Shown: in pieces, positions 1 to 8,240 of the stretch
Layout: every line of letters starts with the position of its first letter
How positions within the stretch are numbered: the first letter of the stretch is position 1
NCBI GenBank assembly: GCA_904419955.1
Contig: CAJFTO010000011.1
Location: 1-64,000 of the forward strand
Source of the DNA: Candidatus Roslinia caecavium
GTDB lineage: Bacteria > Bacillota > Clostridia > Monoglobales > Monoglobaceae
Direction: 5' to 3'
DNA length: 64,000 nt
The notes under the pieces: generated by a model
What the model was told of the DNA's origin: nothing
Seen by the model: the letters and a program-made list of their open reading frames with translations, nothing else
The model's database searches: none
Translations under genes and position numbers: made by a program

Positions 1-1
1 A

Positions 2-1444
2 GATATATTAAATAATGAAACTTCGCTATTTAATGGCGAAATATACATTGATAAAACAATTGGATATTTTAATATACCTTCAATTTATCCATCAGCAATT
101 TATTCTACAATGGAAGAAGATCCATTTTTAGATATGCAAAATTCTAAAGATTATGCTGGAATTGTTATGAATTACCAATCATACTTTGATATTGCTACTA
201 AATATATAAATTATATTGCTACAGCTTTAAAAGAATCGGAAATAACTACAACCAATAAAGGGTTAACTGTTTTATATGAGTATGTTATAAATGATAGTAA
301 CAAAGAGAATATAAATACCAAATTAAACTCTTTAGTGGCAGAAGATCCTCTTTTATCGGCATATATGAAAAATAACAACGGAGAGGATTGGCAAGATAGC
401 AATACTCTTTCTAATATGAATATATCATTCGAAGTAAATGTTATAACTGGAAAAATTGTTACCTTTAATGTAACAACAGAAGATAACACTTATCGCGGCG
501 AAGTAATAAAGATAGACGAGATACTGGACGCGTGGACAAAACCGCTGGAGGGCGTGTACCCGACGACCGCGAAGTACGACAACGTCGGCATGAAGACTTT
601 CGCATACTCGCTGCGCGGCGAGAAGGCGCCTGCGATAAAGACCGCGAAGCCGAGAGTGTTTATACCAGCGTTCCCGGGCACGAACTGCGAATACGATTCC
701 GCGAGAGCGTTTGAGAGATTCGGCGCTGTAGCCGATATCCAAATATTTAAGAACCTGAAGCAGGAACATATAGAGGATTCGATCGACAGATTCACCGAGT
801 CGGTGAGGAAAGCGCAGATAATAATGATCCCGGGCGGATTCAGCGGCGGCGACGAGCCGGACGGTTCGGGTAAATTCATAAAGGCCGCGTTCGAGAACGA
901 AAAGCTCAAAGAGACGGTCATGGAGCTTCTGAATAAGAGAGACGGACTTATCCTTGGAATATGCAACGGCTTCCAGGCGCTCGTAAAGCTCGGACTCGTT
1001 CCGTACGGCGAGATAAGGGAAGTGGACGATACCTGCCCGACGCTTACGTTCAACACAATAGGTCGGCACGTATCTCAGATAGTTACAACCAGGATCTCGT
1101 CCGTCAAGTCGCCGTGGCTGTCAGGAGTTAAGCTGGGCGATCTGCATAACGTGGCGGTGTCACACGGCGAGGGAAGATTCGTAGCCTCGGCCGAGGTAAT
1201 AGCCGAGATGGAGAAGAACGGCCAGATAGCTACGCAGTACGTGGACATAAACGGAGATCCTACCTATCAGAGGCCGTATAACCCCAACGGCTCATACTAC
1301 GCTATAGAGGGAATAACCAGTCCGGACGGAAGAGTTTTCGGTAAGATGGGACACTCCGAGCGCGTGGGCAAGAACGTGTATAAGAACATACCCGGCGACT
1401 TTGATTCCAAGATATTCGAAAGCGGAGTAAAATACTTCAGCTAA
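2..1444 (+). CDS. purL: FGAM synthase (PurL), C-terminal glutaminase part, fused in frame to an unrelated AT-rich 5' segment
   Basis: From about base 495 the product matches the C-terminus of large-type phosphoribosylformylglycinamidine synthase, the ATP- and glutamine-dependent fourth step of purine synthesis. It shows the linker before the amidotransferase (AWTKPLEGVYPTT), the entry FIPAFPGTNCEYDSARAF, the nucleophile region GICNGFQAL and the His/Glu end SHGEGRF and GHSER. A full enzyme has about 1250 residues; only about 320 are here. The frame is open to the left edge, so no start is visible; the ATG at 110 is not credible. The first ~160 codons (e.g. YAGIVMNYQSYFDIATKYIN) do not resemble PurL and are far more AT-rich. 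The PurL half is secure; what precedes it is unknown and may be an assembly chimera. Confidence 0.85.
   Translation, partial: DILNNETSLFNGEIYIDKTIGYFNIPSIYPSAIYSTMEEDPFLDMQNSKDYAGIVMNYQSYFDIATKYINYIATALKESEITTTNKGLTVLYEYVINDSNKENINTKLNSLVAEDPLLSAYMKNNNGEDWQDSNTLSNMNISFEVNVITGKIVTFNVTTEDNTYRGEVIKIDEILDAWTKPLEGVYPTTAKYDNVGMKTFAYSLRGEKAPAIKTAKPRVFIPAFPGTNCEYDSARAFERFGAVADIQIFKNLKQEHIEDSIDRFTESVRKAQIIMIPGGFSGGDEPDGSGKFIKAAFENEKLKETVMELLNKRDGLILGICNGFQALVKLGLVPYGEIREVDDTCPTLTFNTIGRHVSQIVTTRISSVKSPWLSGVKLGDLHNVAVSHGEGRFVASAEVIAEMEKNGQIATQYVDINGDPTYQRPYNPNGSYYAIEGITSPDGRVFGKMGHSERVGKNVYKNIPGDFDSKIFESGVKYFS
480..500. other. Abrupt composition junction inside the purL reading frame
   Basis: Left of here codons are dominated by AAT, AAA, GAA and ATT. 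Right of here they are dominated by GCG, GAC, GGC and CTG, like the rest of the purine operon. Recognisable PurL sequence begins at once on the right. The join is in frame, which can occur by chance one time in three. A chimeric contig end or a true recombination point would both fit. Confidence 0.7.
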
Positions 1445-1481
1445 GATTATACGCATCTATAAATGAAAGGCTGTGAAAACG

Positions 1482-2291
1482 ATGAAAGCATACCGGGAGG
1501 CCGCCGAATATATAAAGAGCGTTTCAAATATCAGACCCGTGATAGGTATAATATTGGGTACCGGAATGGGCGCGGCGGCGGAGATAATCGAGCCGGAGAC
1601 GGTAATCGACTATAAGGATATCCCGCGCTTTCCGGTCTCTACGGTGGAAGGACACGCCGGTAAGCTGATCTTAGGCCGGATAGCGGGAACGGAGAGCGTG
1701 ATAATGCAGGGCAGGGTCCATTTCTACGAAGGCAGGAGTATGAGCGAGCTCGCAGCGCCAGTCCAGACGTTCAAGGCGCTCGGCGTCGAGATCCTGATCG
1801 TCACAAACGCGAGCGGCGGCATTAATCCGGATTTCTGTCCGGGAGGAATAGTCAATATAACCGACCACATTAAGTTCGATCTGGACAGCCCGCTTAGGGG
1901 TCCGAACGATCCTGATCTGGGCGAGAGGTTCTTCGATATGTGTTCGGCGTATTCCGAAAGACTGGGCGCGCTCGCGCATCAGGCCGCCGAGAAGAGCGGG
2001 ATCGAGCTGAAAGACGGCGTATATGCGTATATGGGCGGTCCGCAGTTCGAGACGCCAGCCGAGATAAGGGCGCTGCGTATCTTAGGCGCGGATCTGGTGG
2101 GCATGTCCACGGTTCCCGAGGTCATATGCGCGGCTCACTGCGGCATGGAGACGCTGGGCTTGTCGTGCGTTACAAATATGGCCGCGGGTATGGAAAACGG
2201 CGGACATAATAAAGAGATAATAGGTAAGGCCGAAAAGAGCGCGGCTCAGAATTTGAGCGGCGTTTTGAGAGGCGTTATAGAGAAGCTTTAG
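1482..2291 (+). CDS. punA: Purine nucleoside phosphorylase (trimeric, PNP type I)
   Basis: Cleaves purine (deoxy)nucleosides with phosphate to free base and ribose-1-phosphate in the cytosol. The 269-residue product has the usual length. Visible motifs are the phosphate loop GIILGTGMG (22-30), QGRVHFYEG with the His at 80, NASGG (109-113), the base-site GGPQFETPAE with Phe189-Glu190, MSTVPEV (208-214) and TNMAAG with Asn232. Glu plus Asn is the pattern of 6-oxopurine (guanosine/inosine) enzymes. A GTG at 1473 is in frame, but AAAGG at 1466-1470 is placed correctly only for the ATG at 1482. It lies just after purL and before mtaD, so salvage is encoded inside the de novo operon. Confidence 0.93.
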   Translation: MKAYREAAEYIKSVSNIRPVIGIILGTGMGAAAEIIEPETVIDYKDIPRFPVSTVEGHAGKLILGRIAGTESVIMQGRVHFYEGRSMSELAAPVQTFKALGVEILIVTNASGGINPDFCPGGIVNITDHIKFDLDSPLRGPNDPDLGERFFDMCSAYSERLGALAHQAAEKSGIELKDGVYAYMGGPQFETPAEIRALRILGADLVGMSTVPEVICAAHCGMETLGLSCVTNMAAGMENGGHNKEIIGKAEKSAAQNLSGVLRGVIEKL

Positions 2292-2349
2292 ATATTTAAC
2301 TTTGACAATACGGCTAATGGCCGATACAAGCGAAAGGCTGGAAATTGAT

Positions 2350-3579
2350 TTGAGTATATTGATAAAAAACATAACCGCGGTCACGATGGACGATAAAAGA
2401 CCGGTGATAGAGACCGCGAGCGTGGCGGTGAAGTCCGGAAGGATATTTAAAATAACGGAATCGGTTCCGGACGATATAAACGAATACGACGAGATAATCG
2501 ACGGCGAGGGCATGGTAGTAGCGCCGGGACTTATAAATACGCATACGCACGCGGCCATGACGCTGATGCGGAGCTACGCGGACGATATGAATCTTCAGGA
2601 CTGGCTAAACGACAAGATATTTCCGTACGAGGACAAGATGACGCCCGCCGACGTATACAGGGGCAGTCAGATAGGCTTAAGAGAGATGCTCGAGAGCGGG
2701 ACGACCTGTTTCAACGATATGTACTTCTTCCAGGAAGACACCGCGATGGCGGCGAAGGAGATAGGCATAAGAGCCGTGCTCAACGACTGCGTGACGGACG
2801 GCAACTTTGAAGATAAGGTCAAAAAGACGGAGAAACTTATCTCCGACTTCTGCGACGAGAGCAGAATGATCTCGGTCAACATAGCGCCTCATTCGGTATA
2901 CACATGCAGTCCCGAGACGCTTAAGAAGTGCGCGGAATACGCGAAAAGCGCGGGTTTAGATATACACACCCACCTGTCCGAGACCGAGGTTGAGAATATC
3001 GACTGCGTGAGAGATTACGGCGCAAGCCCCGCGAAGCATATGGAAAACTGCGGGCTTTTCGGCGTGAGAAGCGTTACGGCTCACTGCGTCTGGCTCTCGG
3101 ACGAGGATATGGATATCCTGCTTAAGCATAACGTTTCGGTCTCGCATAATCCGACGAGCAACTTAAAACTCGCGTCGGGCGTCGCCGAGGTGCAAAAGAT
3201 GATCGACAAGGGCATCAACGTATGCTTGGGCACGGACGGCGCGTCCAGCAATAACAATCTCGATATGTTCGAGGAGATGAAACTCGCCGCGCTTCTTCAA
3301 AAGGGGATCTTAAGACAGCCGACGGCGGTTCCTGCGTATCAGGCGCTTAAGATGGCGACGGTCAACGGCGCCAAGGCGCTCGGTTTCGACGATCTGGGAG
3401 CGCTGAAGGAAGGCTATTTGGCCGATATGATAATACTCGATTTCAACCGGCCTCATCTTACGCCGAACAACGACGTTATAGCCAATCTCGTCTATTCCGC
3501 AAACGGCGGCGACGTCGCTATGACGATAGTGGGCGGCAAGATAGTTTACAGGAAAAAGGGAAGCAAGTTCGACGTGTAA
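2350..3579 (+). CDS. mtaD: 5-methylthioadenosine/S-adenosylhomocysteine deaminase
   Basis: Amidohydrolase that deaminates MTA, SAH or adenosine-like nucleosides to inosine forms, recycling methyl-cycle by-products into purines. The 409 residues match the family length. Metal ligands are visible: NTHTHAAM (His65, His67), THLSETEVE near 207, TAHCVWL near 240 and GTDGASSNNNLDM near 300. A TTG at 2302 would add 16 residues without homology. I chose the TTG at 2350 because GAAAGG ends 12 bases before it and the family begins with an ILIKN-type strand. Its place between PNP and purE suggests co-transcription with purine synthesis. Exact substrate preference cannot be told from sequence. Confidence 0.9.
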   Translation: MSILIKNITAVTMDDKRPVIETASVAVKSGRIFKITESVPDDINEYDEIIDGEGMVVAPGLINTHTHAAMTLMRSYADDMNLQDWLNDKIFPYEDKMTPADVYRGSQIGLREMLESGTTCFNDMYFFQEDTAMAAKEIGIRAVLNDCVTDGNFEDKVKKTEKLISDFCDESRMISVNIAPHSVYTCSPETLKKCAEYAKSAGLDIHTHLSETEVENIDCVRDYGASPAKHMENCGLFGVRSVTAHCVWLSDEDMDILLKHNVSVSHNPTSNLKLASGVAEVQKMIDKGINVCLGTDGASSNNNLDMFEEMKLAALLQKGILRQPTAVPAYQALKMATVNGAKALGFDDLGALKEGYLADMIILDFNRPHLTPNNDVIANLVYSANGGDVAMTIVGGKIVYRKKGSKFDV

Positions 3580-3614
3580 GAATAAAATTGTATTATAAAT
3601 AGGAGGAACTTAGA

Positions 3615-4115
3615 ATGGCACAGGTTGCAATAGTAATGGGAAGTAATTCGGATCTGCCGGTAGTTAAAGGCGCGATCAATCAGCTCAATAAATTCGGCGT
3701 CGATTTTGAGGCGCATGTTATATCGGCGCACAGAACGCCGTACCGCGCGGAGGAGTTCGCGAAGAACGCGAAGGCGAGCGGGGTCAAGGTCATAATAGCC
3801 GCGGCGGGAAAGGCCGCGCATCTGGGAGGAGTCATAGCGGCGTATACTACGTTGCCGGTAATAGCGCTCCCGATAAAGTCGTCGCTTATGGACGGTTTGG
3901 ATTCGCTGCTCTCTATGGTGCAGATGCCGAGCGGTATCCCGGTCGCGACGGTCGCGGTTGACGGAGCCGACAACGCCGGAATATTGGCGGTCCAGATGCT
4001 CGCGCTCTCGGACGAGAAGCTGGCCGAGAAGCTGGAAGCGTTTAAAACAGAGATGGCCGAGGCGGTGGCCGAGAAGGATAAGAAACTCCAGCAGGAGCTG
4101 AACGCTCAGATATAA
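3615..4115 (+). CDS. purE: N5-carboxyaminoimidazole ribonucleotide mutase (PurE class I)
   Basis: Converts N5-CAIR to CAIR in purine synthesis. The 166 residues hold the class I landmarks: VMGSNSDLP at the start, SAHRTP with the catalytic His near residue 40, the glycine-rich AAGKAAHLGG, LPVIALPI, and GLDSLLSMVQMPSGIPVATVAVDGADNAG toward the end. AGGAGG lies 8 bases before the ATG. No purK is in the window, so the partner carboxylase must be elsewhere or CO2 is used directly. purM follows after a 100-base gap. Confidence 0.95.
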   Translation: MAQVAIVMGSNSDLPVVKGAINQLNKFGVDFEAHVISAHRTPYRAEEFAKNAKASGVKVIIAAAGKAAHLGGVIAAYTTLPVIALPIKSSLMDGLDSLLSMVQMPSGIPVATVAVDGADNAGILAVQMLALSDEKLAEKLEAFKTEMAEAVAEKDKKLQQELNAQI

Positions 4116-4223
4116 GCGGGCGAGTATATATATGCGGCTGGGCTCCGACTTGCAGATCGGACGAGCCGAACGATCGATACGCGATCAATATAAAAATGAA
4201 ATAAACCTACAGGAGGAATAATG

Positions 4224-5261
4224 ATGAGTAAGGCTTATAAGAATGCGGGCGTCGACGTTGAGGCGGGATATAAAGCCGTCGAGCTAATGAAGGAACATGT
4301 TAAGAGGACCAATATTCCCGGAGTACTTTCGGGTCTGGGCGGATTCGGCGGATTGTTTGAGATCGGCGGCGGATACGAGGAGCCGGTTTTGGTTTCCGGG
4401 ACCGACGGAGTCGGCACAAAGCTTAAACTGGCGTTTATCATGGATAAACACGATACGGTAGGTCAGGACTGCGTGGCTATGTGCGTTAACGATATCGTAT
4501 GCGGCGGAGCTAAGCCGTTGTTCTTCCTGGATTATATCGCGGTCGGCAAAAACGTTCCCGAGCGCGTGGCCGATATAGTTAAAGGAGTGGCGGACGGCTG
4601 CGTTGCCGCGGGCTGCGCTTTAATAGGCGGCGAGACCGCGGAGATGCCCGGCTTCTACGATCCCGAAGAGTACGACCTCGCGGGATTCTCGGTCGGGATA
4701 GTGGATAAAAGCAAAATAATAGACGGCTCCAAGCTCGAAGTGGGCGATAAGATAATAGGAATAGCTTCGTCGGGAGTCCACAGCAACGGCTATTCTTTGG
4801 TGAGAAAAATATTTAAGATAGACGACAGCGAAGAGTGCGCAAGTCGGCTCAAAGAATACGACGAGGAGCTGGGTAGTTCGGTCGGAGAGGCGCTGCTCGA
4901 GCCGACCAAGATATACGTAAAGCCTATGCTAAACGCTATTTCAAAGGTCGACGTTAAGGCGGTGTCGCATATCACCGGCGGCGGATTTTACGAGAATATT
5001 CCGAGAATGCTCAAGGACGGGACAAGAGCGAGGATAGATAAGTCGAGCTTTAAGGTTCTGCCAATATTTAATAAGATACAAAAGCTCGGAGATATTTCGG
5101 AGCACGATATGTTCAACACGTATAACATGGGCGTCGGAATGATGTTCGCGGTTCCCGCAGACCAGGCGGAGCGGGCGGTCTCGGCGATCGAGGAATGCGG
5201 CGAGACGGCGTACGTCGTAGGCGAGATAGTCGAGGGCGAAAAAGGAGTGGACATATGCTAA
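4224..5261 (+). CDS. purM: Phosphoribosylformylglycinamidine cyclo-ligase (AIR synthetase)
   Basis: ATP-dependent ring closure of FGAM to AIR. About 345 residues, the family norm. Motifs include the N-terminal glycine-rich loop [12 protein letters not shown], the substrate/ATP site [61 protein letters not shown] and [21 protein letters not shown] at 4211-4216 sits 7 bases before the ATG at 4224 and 4 bases before another ATG at 4221, so the second is preferred. The 3' end overlaps purN by 7 bases, a sign of translational coupling. Confidence 0.95.
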   Translation: MSKAYKNAGVDVEAGYKAVELMKEHVKRTNIPGVLSGLGGFGGLFEIGGGYEEPVLVSGTDGVGTKLKLAFIMDKHDTVGQDCVAMCVNDIVCGGAKPLFFLDYIAVGKNVPERVADIVKGVADGCVAAGCALIGGETAEMPGFYDPEEYDLAGFSVGIVDKSKIIDGSKLEVGDKIIGIASSGVHSNGYSLVRKIFKIDDSEECASRLKEYDEELGSSVGEALLEPTKIYVKPMLNAISKVDVKAVSHITGGGFYENIPRMLKDGTRARIDKSSFKVLPIFNKIQKLGDISEHDMFNTYNMGVGMMFAVPADQAERAVSAIEECGETAYVVGEIVEGEKGVDIC

Positions 5262-5863
5262 ACAAACTTAAGATAGGCGTTTTGGTATCGGGCGGAGGAA
5301 CTAACCTCCAAGCGATAATAGATTCTATAGAAAACGGGACTATACGCAACGCGGAGATAGTTACGGTGGCGGCGTCCAATCCGGACGCGTATGCGCTCAA
5401 ACGCGCCGAGAAGCACGGGATACCTTCGGTTGCGATCTCAAGAAAGGATTTCGATTCGCTTGAGAAATTCGACTTGGCTATATGCGAGCATATGAAAAGC
5501 TGCGGAGTCGAACTGATAGTGATGGCGGGTTTTCTGAGCATCATAGGCGAAAATCTATTGAACGAGTACGAGGGCAGGATAATCAATATACATCCGTCGC
5601 TGATACCGTCGTTCTGCGGAAAGGGATATTATGGGCTCAGGGTGCACGAGGCGGCGCTCGAGCGCGGAGTGAAGATAACCGGCGCGACGGTGCATTTCGT
5701 CAACGAGATACCCGACGGCGGTCCGATAATAATCCAAAAGGCGGTCGACGTTAAGGACGGTGATACGCCCGAGACTTTGCAAAAGAGAGTCATGGAAGAG
5801 GCCGAGTGGATAATACTTCCCAAGGCTATAGACATGATAGCAAACGGCGAAATAAAAATTTAG
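5255..5863 (+). CDS. purN: Phosphoribosylglycinamide formyltransferase (GAR transformylase)
   Basis: Transfers the formyl group of 10-formyltetrahydrofolate to GAR, the third purine step. 202 residues. The start [19 protein letters not shown] holds the phosphate loop. The catalytic set is seen as the Asn in [15 protein letters not shown] with the neighbouring His, and the Asp in the [17 protein letters not shown] block. The ATG at 5255 lies inside the end of purM, with AAAGGAG 7 bases ahead; longer upstream frames are only the purM overlap. Co-translation with purM is likely. Confidence 0.95.
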   Translation: MLNKLKIGVLVSGGGTNLQAIIDSIENGTIRNAEIVTVAASNPDAYALKRAEKHGIPSVAISRKDFDSLEKFDLAICEHMKSCGVELIVMAGFLSIIGENLLNEYEGRIINIHPSLIPSFCGKGYYGLRVHEAALERGVKITGATVHFVNEIPDGGPIIIQKAVDVKDGDTPETLQKRVMEEAEWIILPKAIDMIANGEIKI

Positions 5864-5908
5864 GATAATTATTTAAAGTATATAAATTAAAAAGAAAGGG
5901 GCTTTATT

Positions 5909-6622
5909 ATGCAGACTATCAATCTTGCCGACGAATTAAAAGGCAACTCGTATCCGGGACGAGGGATCGTGATCGGAAAGACTTCGGACGGGAAAAAGGC
6001 GGTTACGGCTTATTTCATAATGGGCAGAAGTTCAAACAGCAGAAACAGAGTGTTTGTTAAAGACGGCTGCGGGATCAAGACGCAGGCCTACGACGAGTCT
6101 AAACTGGAGGATCCGTCTTTGATAATCTATTCGCCGGTCAGAGTTTTAGGGAATAAGACCATAGTGACGAACGGCGATCAGACGGACACGATATACGACC
6201 TGATGAATAAGCAGATGACATTCGAACAGGCGCTCAGGACCCGCGAGTTTGAACCGGACGCGCCGAATTACACGCCCAGGATCTCGGGAATACTTAAGAT
6301 AGGCGACGGCGAGTTCAATTACGCAATGTCCATCTTAAAGAGCGCGGACGGCGATCCAAGCTCGTGTCAGAGATTTACGTTTACATATCCGAATCCTGTC
6401 GCCGGAGTCGGGCATTTTATTCACACCTATATGGGCGACGGCGATCCGCTGCCGAGCTTTGAGGGCGAGCCTAAAAAGATAGAGATCATGGACGATATAG
6501 ACGGCTTTACCGATATGCTTTGGGAAAGCTTGAACGAGGATAATAAGGTGTCCCTGTTTGTCAGATATATAGATATCGCCTCCGGCGAGACCGAAGACAG
6601 GATAGTAAATAAAAATAAATAG
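5909..6622 (+). CDS. purO: IMP cyclohydrolase of the archaeal PurO type
   Basis: The 237-residue product matches the PF07826 IMP cyclohydrolase family, which closes FAICAR to IMP. Characteristic stretches are NSYPGRGIVIGKT, AYFIMGRSSNSRNRVF (17-45 region), RVLGNKTIVTNGDQTDTIYD, FEPDAPNYTPRISGI and GVGHFIHTYMGDGDPLPSF. Most bacteria fuse an unrelated cyclohydrolase to the transformylase in PurH. Here the fused domain is absent and this protein supplies the step. AAGGGG precedes the ATG. The adjacent gene encodes the matching stand-alone transformylase, which strongly supports the assignment. Confidence 0.88.
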   Translation: MQTINLADELKGNSYPGRGIVIGKTSDGKKAVTAYFIMGRSSNSRNRVFVKDGCGIKTQAYDESKLEDPSLIIYSPVRVLGNKTIVTNGDQTDTIYDLMNKQMTFEQALRTREFEPDAPNYTPRISGILKIGDGEFNYAMSILKSADGDPSSCQRFTFTYPNPVAGVGHFIHTYMGDGDPLPSFEGEPKKIEIMDDIDGFTDMLWESLNEDNKVSLFVRYIDIASGETEDRIVNKNK

Positions 6623-6810
6623 ATCGACCTGTGGAAAAAACGCGTCTTATGTATGCCCATACAATAGGCGTATATGATATAAGAATCGTAAAGACAGGGC
6701 TCGGCGCTTAAAACAAAACGGGCTTTTCAGGCGCGGGCGTATCGAAGCGCGCGTCGTATTACGGTTTTAGTTATATTAAATCAATATGGGCGGAAAGGTT
6801 ATGAAATAAT

Positions 6811-7986
6811 ATGAAAGAAATGCAACTGAAGTACGGATGTAATCCGAATCAAAAGCCGTCTCGTATATTTATGGAAGAGGGCGAACTGCCGATAACCGTT
6901 CTGTGCGGAAAGCCGGGGTATATAAACTTACTCGACGCTTTAAACGGCTGGCAGCTTGTGCGCGAGCTGAAAGAGGCGACCGGTCTTCCGGCGGCGACCT
7001 CGTTTAAGCATGTCAGCCCGGCCGGAGCGGCGGTAGGACTCGAGCTCAGCGAAACGCTGAAGAAGATATACTTTGTAGACGACAGTATAGAGCTTTCGCC
7101 GCTTGCAAACGCGTACGCAAGAGCAAGAGGCGCGGACAGAATGTCGTCGTTCGGAGATTTCATCGCTCTGTCTGACGAGTGCGACAAGCCGACCGCGCAG
7201 CTGATAGCTAAAGAGGTGTCGGACGGAATAATCGCTCCCGGTTATACCGACGAGGCGCTCGAGATATTAAAGCGCAAGAAGAAGGGGGCTTACAACATAA
7301 TCCAGATCGACCCCGATTACGTTCCGGCGCCCATAGAGCGCAAGCAGGTGTTCGGAGTCACGTTCGAGCAGGGCAGAAACGAGCTTAAGATAAATAAAGA
7401 ACTGCTTTCAAACGTCGTGACGCAGAACAAGGAAATGACCGAAGCGGAGATCCGCGACCTTATTATTTCGCTCATAACGCTTAAATATACCCAGTCCAAC
7501 AGCGTATGTTACGTTAAGGACGGACAGGCGATAGGTATCGGCGCGGGGCAGCAGTCGCGTATCCACTGTACAAGGCTCGCCGGAAACAAAGCGGACGTTT
7601 GGTGGCTGAGACAGGCGCCGCAGGTCCTCGCTCTTGAGTTTGTGGACGGTATAAAACGCGCGGACAGAGACAACGCTATAGACGTTTATATCTCGGACGA
7701 ATATATGGACGTTTTGGCCGACGGAGTCTGGGAGACGAAGTTTAAGACGAAGCCGCCCGTATTCACAAAGGAAGAGAAAAAGGCTTGGATAGCTAAGAAC
7801 ACCGACGTCGCGCTGGGTTCGGACGCGTTCTTCCCGTTCGGCGACAACATAGACAGAGCGTATAAGTCGGGAGTTAAGGTCATCGCCCAGCCCGGCGGCT
7901 CGATAAGAGACGATCAGGTAATAGAGACCTGCGACAAATACGGTCTCGCCATGGCGTTTACCGGAATAAGACTTTTCCACCATTAA
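6811..7986 (+). CDS. purH: AICAR transformylase without the cyclohydrolase domain
   Basis: Formylates AICAR with 10-formyl-THF. The 391 residues correspond only to the transformylase half of PurH: LKYGCNPNQKPSRI, GKPGYINLLDALNGWQLV, ATSFKHVSPAGAAVG (the Lys-His pair), a YARARGADRMSSFGDF block, GIGAGQQSRIHCTRLAG, and a C-terminus with GSDAFFPFGDNIDRA and QPGGSIRDDQVI. The N-terminal MGS-like cyclohydrolase domain of normal PurH is missing. GGCGGAAAGG lies about 12 bases before the ATG. It is the last gene of the operon and is followed by a terminator. Confidence 0.93.
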   Translation: MKEMQLKYGCNPNQKPSRIFMEEGELPITVLCGKPGYINLLDALNGWQLVRELKEATGLPAATSFKHVSPAGAAVGLELSETLKKIYFVDDSIELSPLANAYARARGADRMSSFGDFIALSDECDKPTAQLIAKEVSDGIIAPGYTDEALEILKRKKKGAYNIIQIDPDYVPAPIERKQVFGVTFEQGRNELKINKELLSNVVTQNKEMTEAEIRDLIISLITLKYTQSNSVCYVKDGQAIGIGAGQQSRIHCTRLAGNKADVWWLRQAPQVLALEFVDGIKRADRDNAIDVYISDEYMDVLADGVWETKFKTKPPVFTKEEKKAWIAKNTDVALGSDAFFPFGDNIDRAYKSGVKVIAQPGGSIRDDQVIETCDKYGLAMAFTGIRLFHH

Positions 7987-8010
7987 TATTTATAAATTCA
8001 ACAGGTTTTA

Positions 8011-8040
8011 AAAGGACAGGTTTTAGCGCCTGTCCTTTTT
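8011..8040 (+). terminator. Intrinsic terminator of the purine operon
   Basis: A perfect 10-bp stem AAAGGACAGG/CCTGTCCTTT with an 8-base loop runs into T residues. It lies 25 bases after the AICAR transformylase stop codon. Confidence 0.85.
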
Positions 8041-8200
8041 GACGTCCAAGACGCCGATATTATAAAAAGCTTATAAAATAATGAGACAAAACGAGGCGAA
8101 CCAATACCGCGGCTTTTGAAAACGTTATAGACGTTGAAGAAATTACAGGGGTGTCGTTAAACGACGCTTATCTTCCGAGAGAGTAATTCGATATGCGTTA

Positions 8201-8232
8201 AAAAAGCGGCTCGCTTAAGATACGGGCCGCTT
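8201..8232 (-). terminator. Intrinsic terminator after the WG-repeat gene
   Basis: Read on the minus strand, AAGCGGC and GCCGCTT form a GC-rich stem with a short loop followed by six Ts, directly downstream of the WG-repeat gene. The 160 bases between this and the purine terminator hold no credible gene. Confidence 0.8.
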
Positions 8233-8240
8233 AGATAAAT

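Noticed and set aside
425-1069. 214-codon open frame on the minus strand
   Set aside because: Lies antisense within purL, Arg/Tyr-rich translation typical of a shadow frame, and no ribosome site.
6622-6811. Possible riboswitch between the cyclohydrolase and transformylase genes
   Set aside because: The 190 bases hold only weak short pairings; no ZTP, purine or other known core was recognised.
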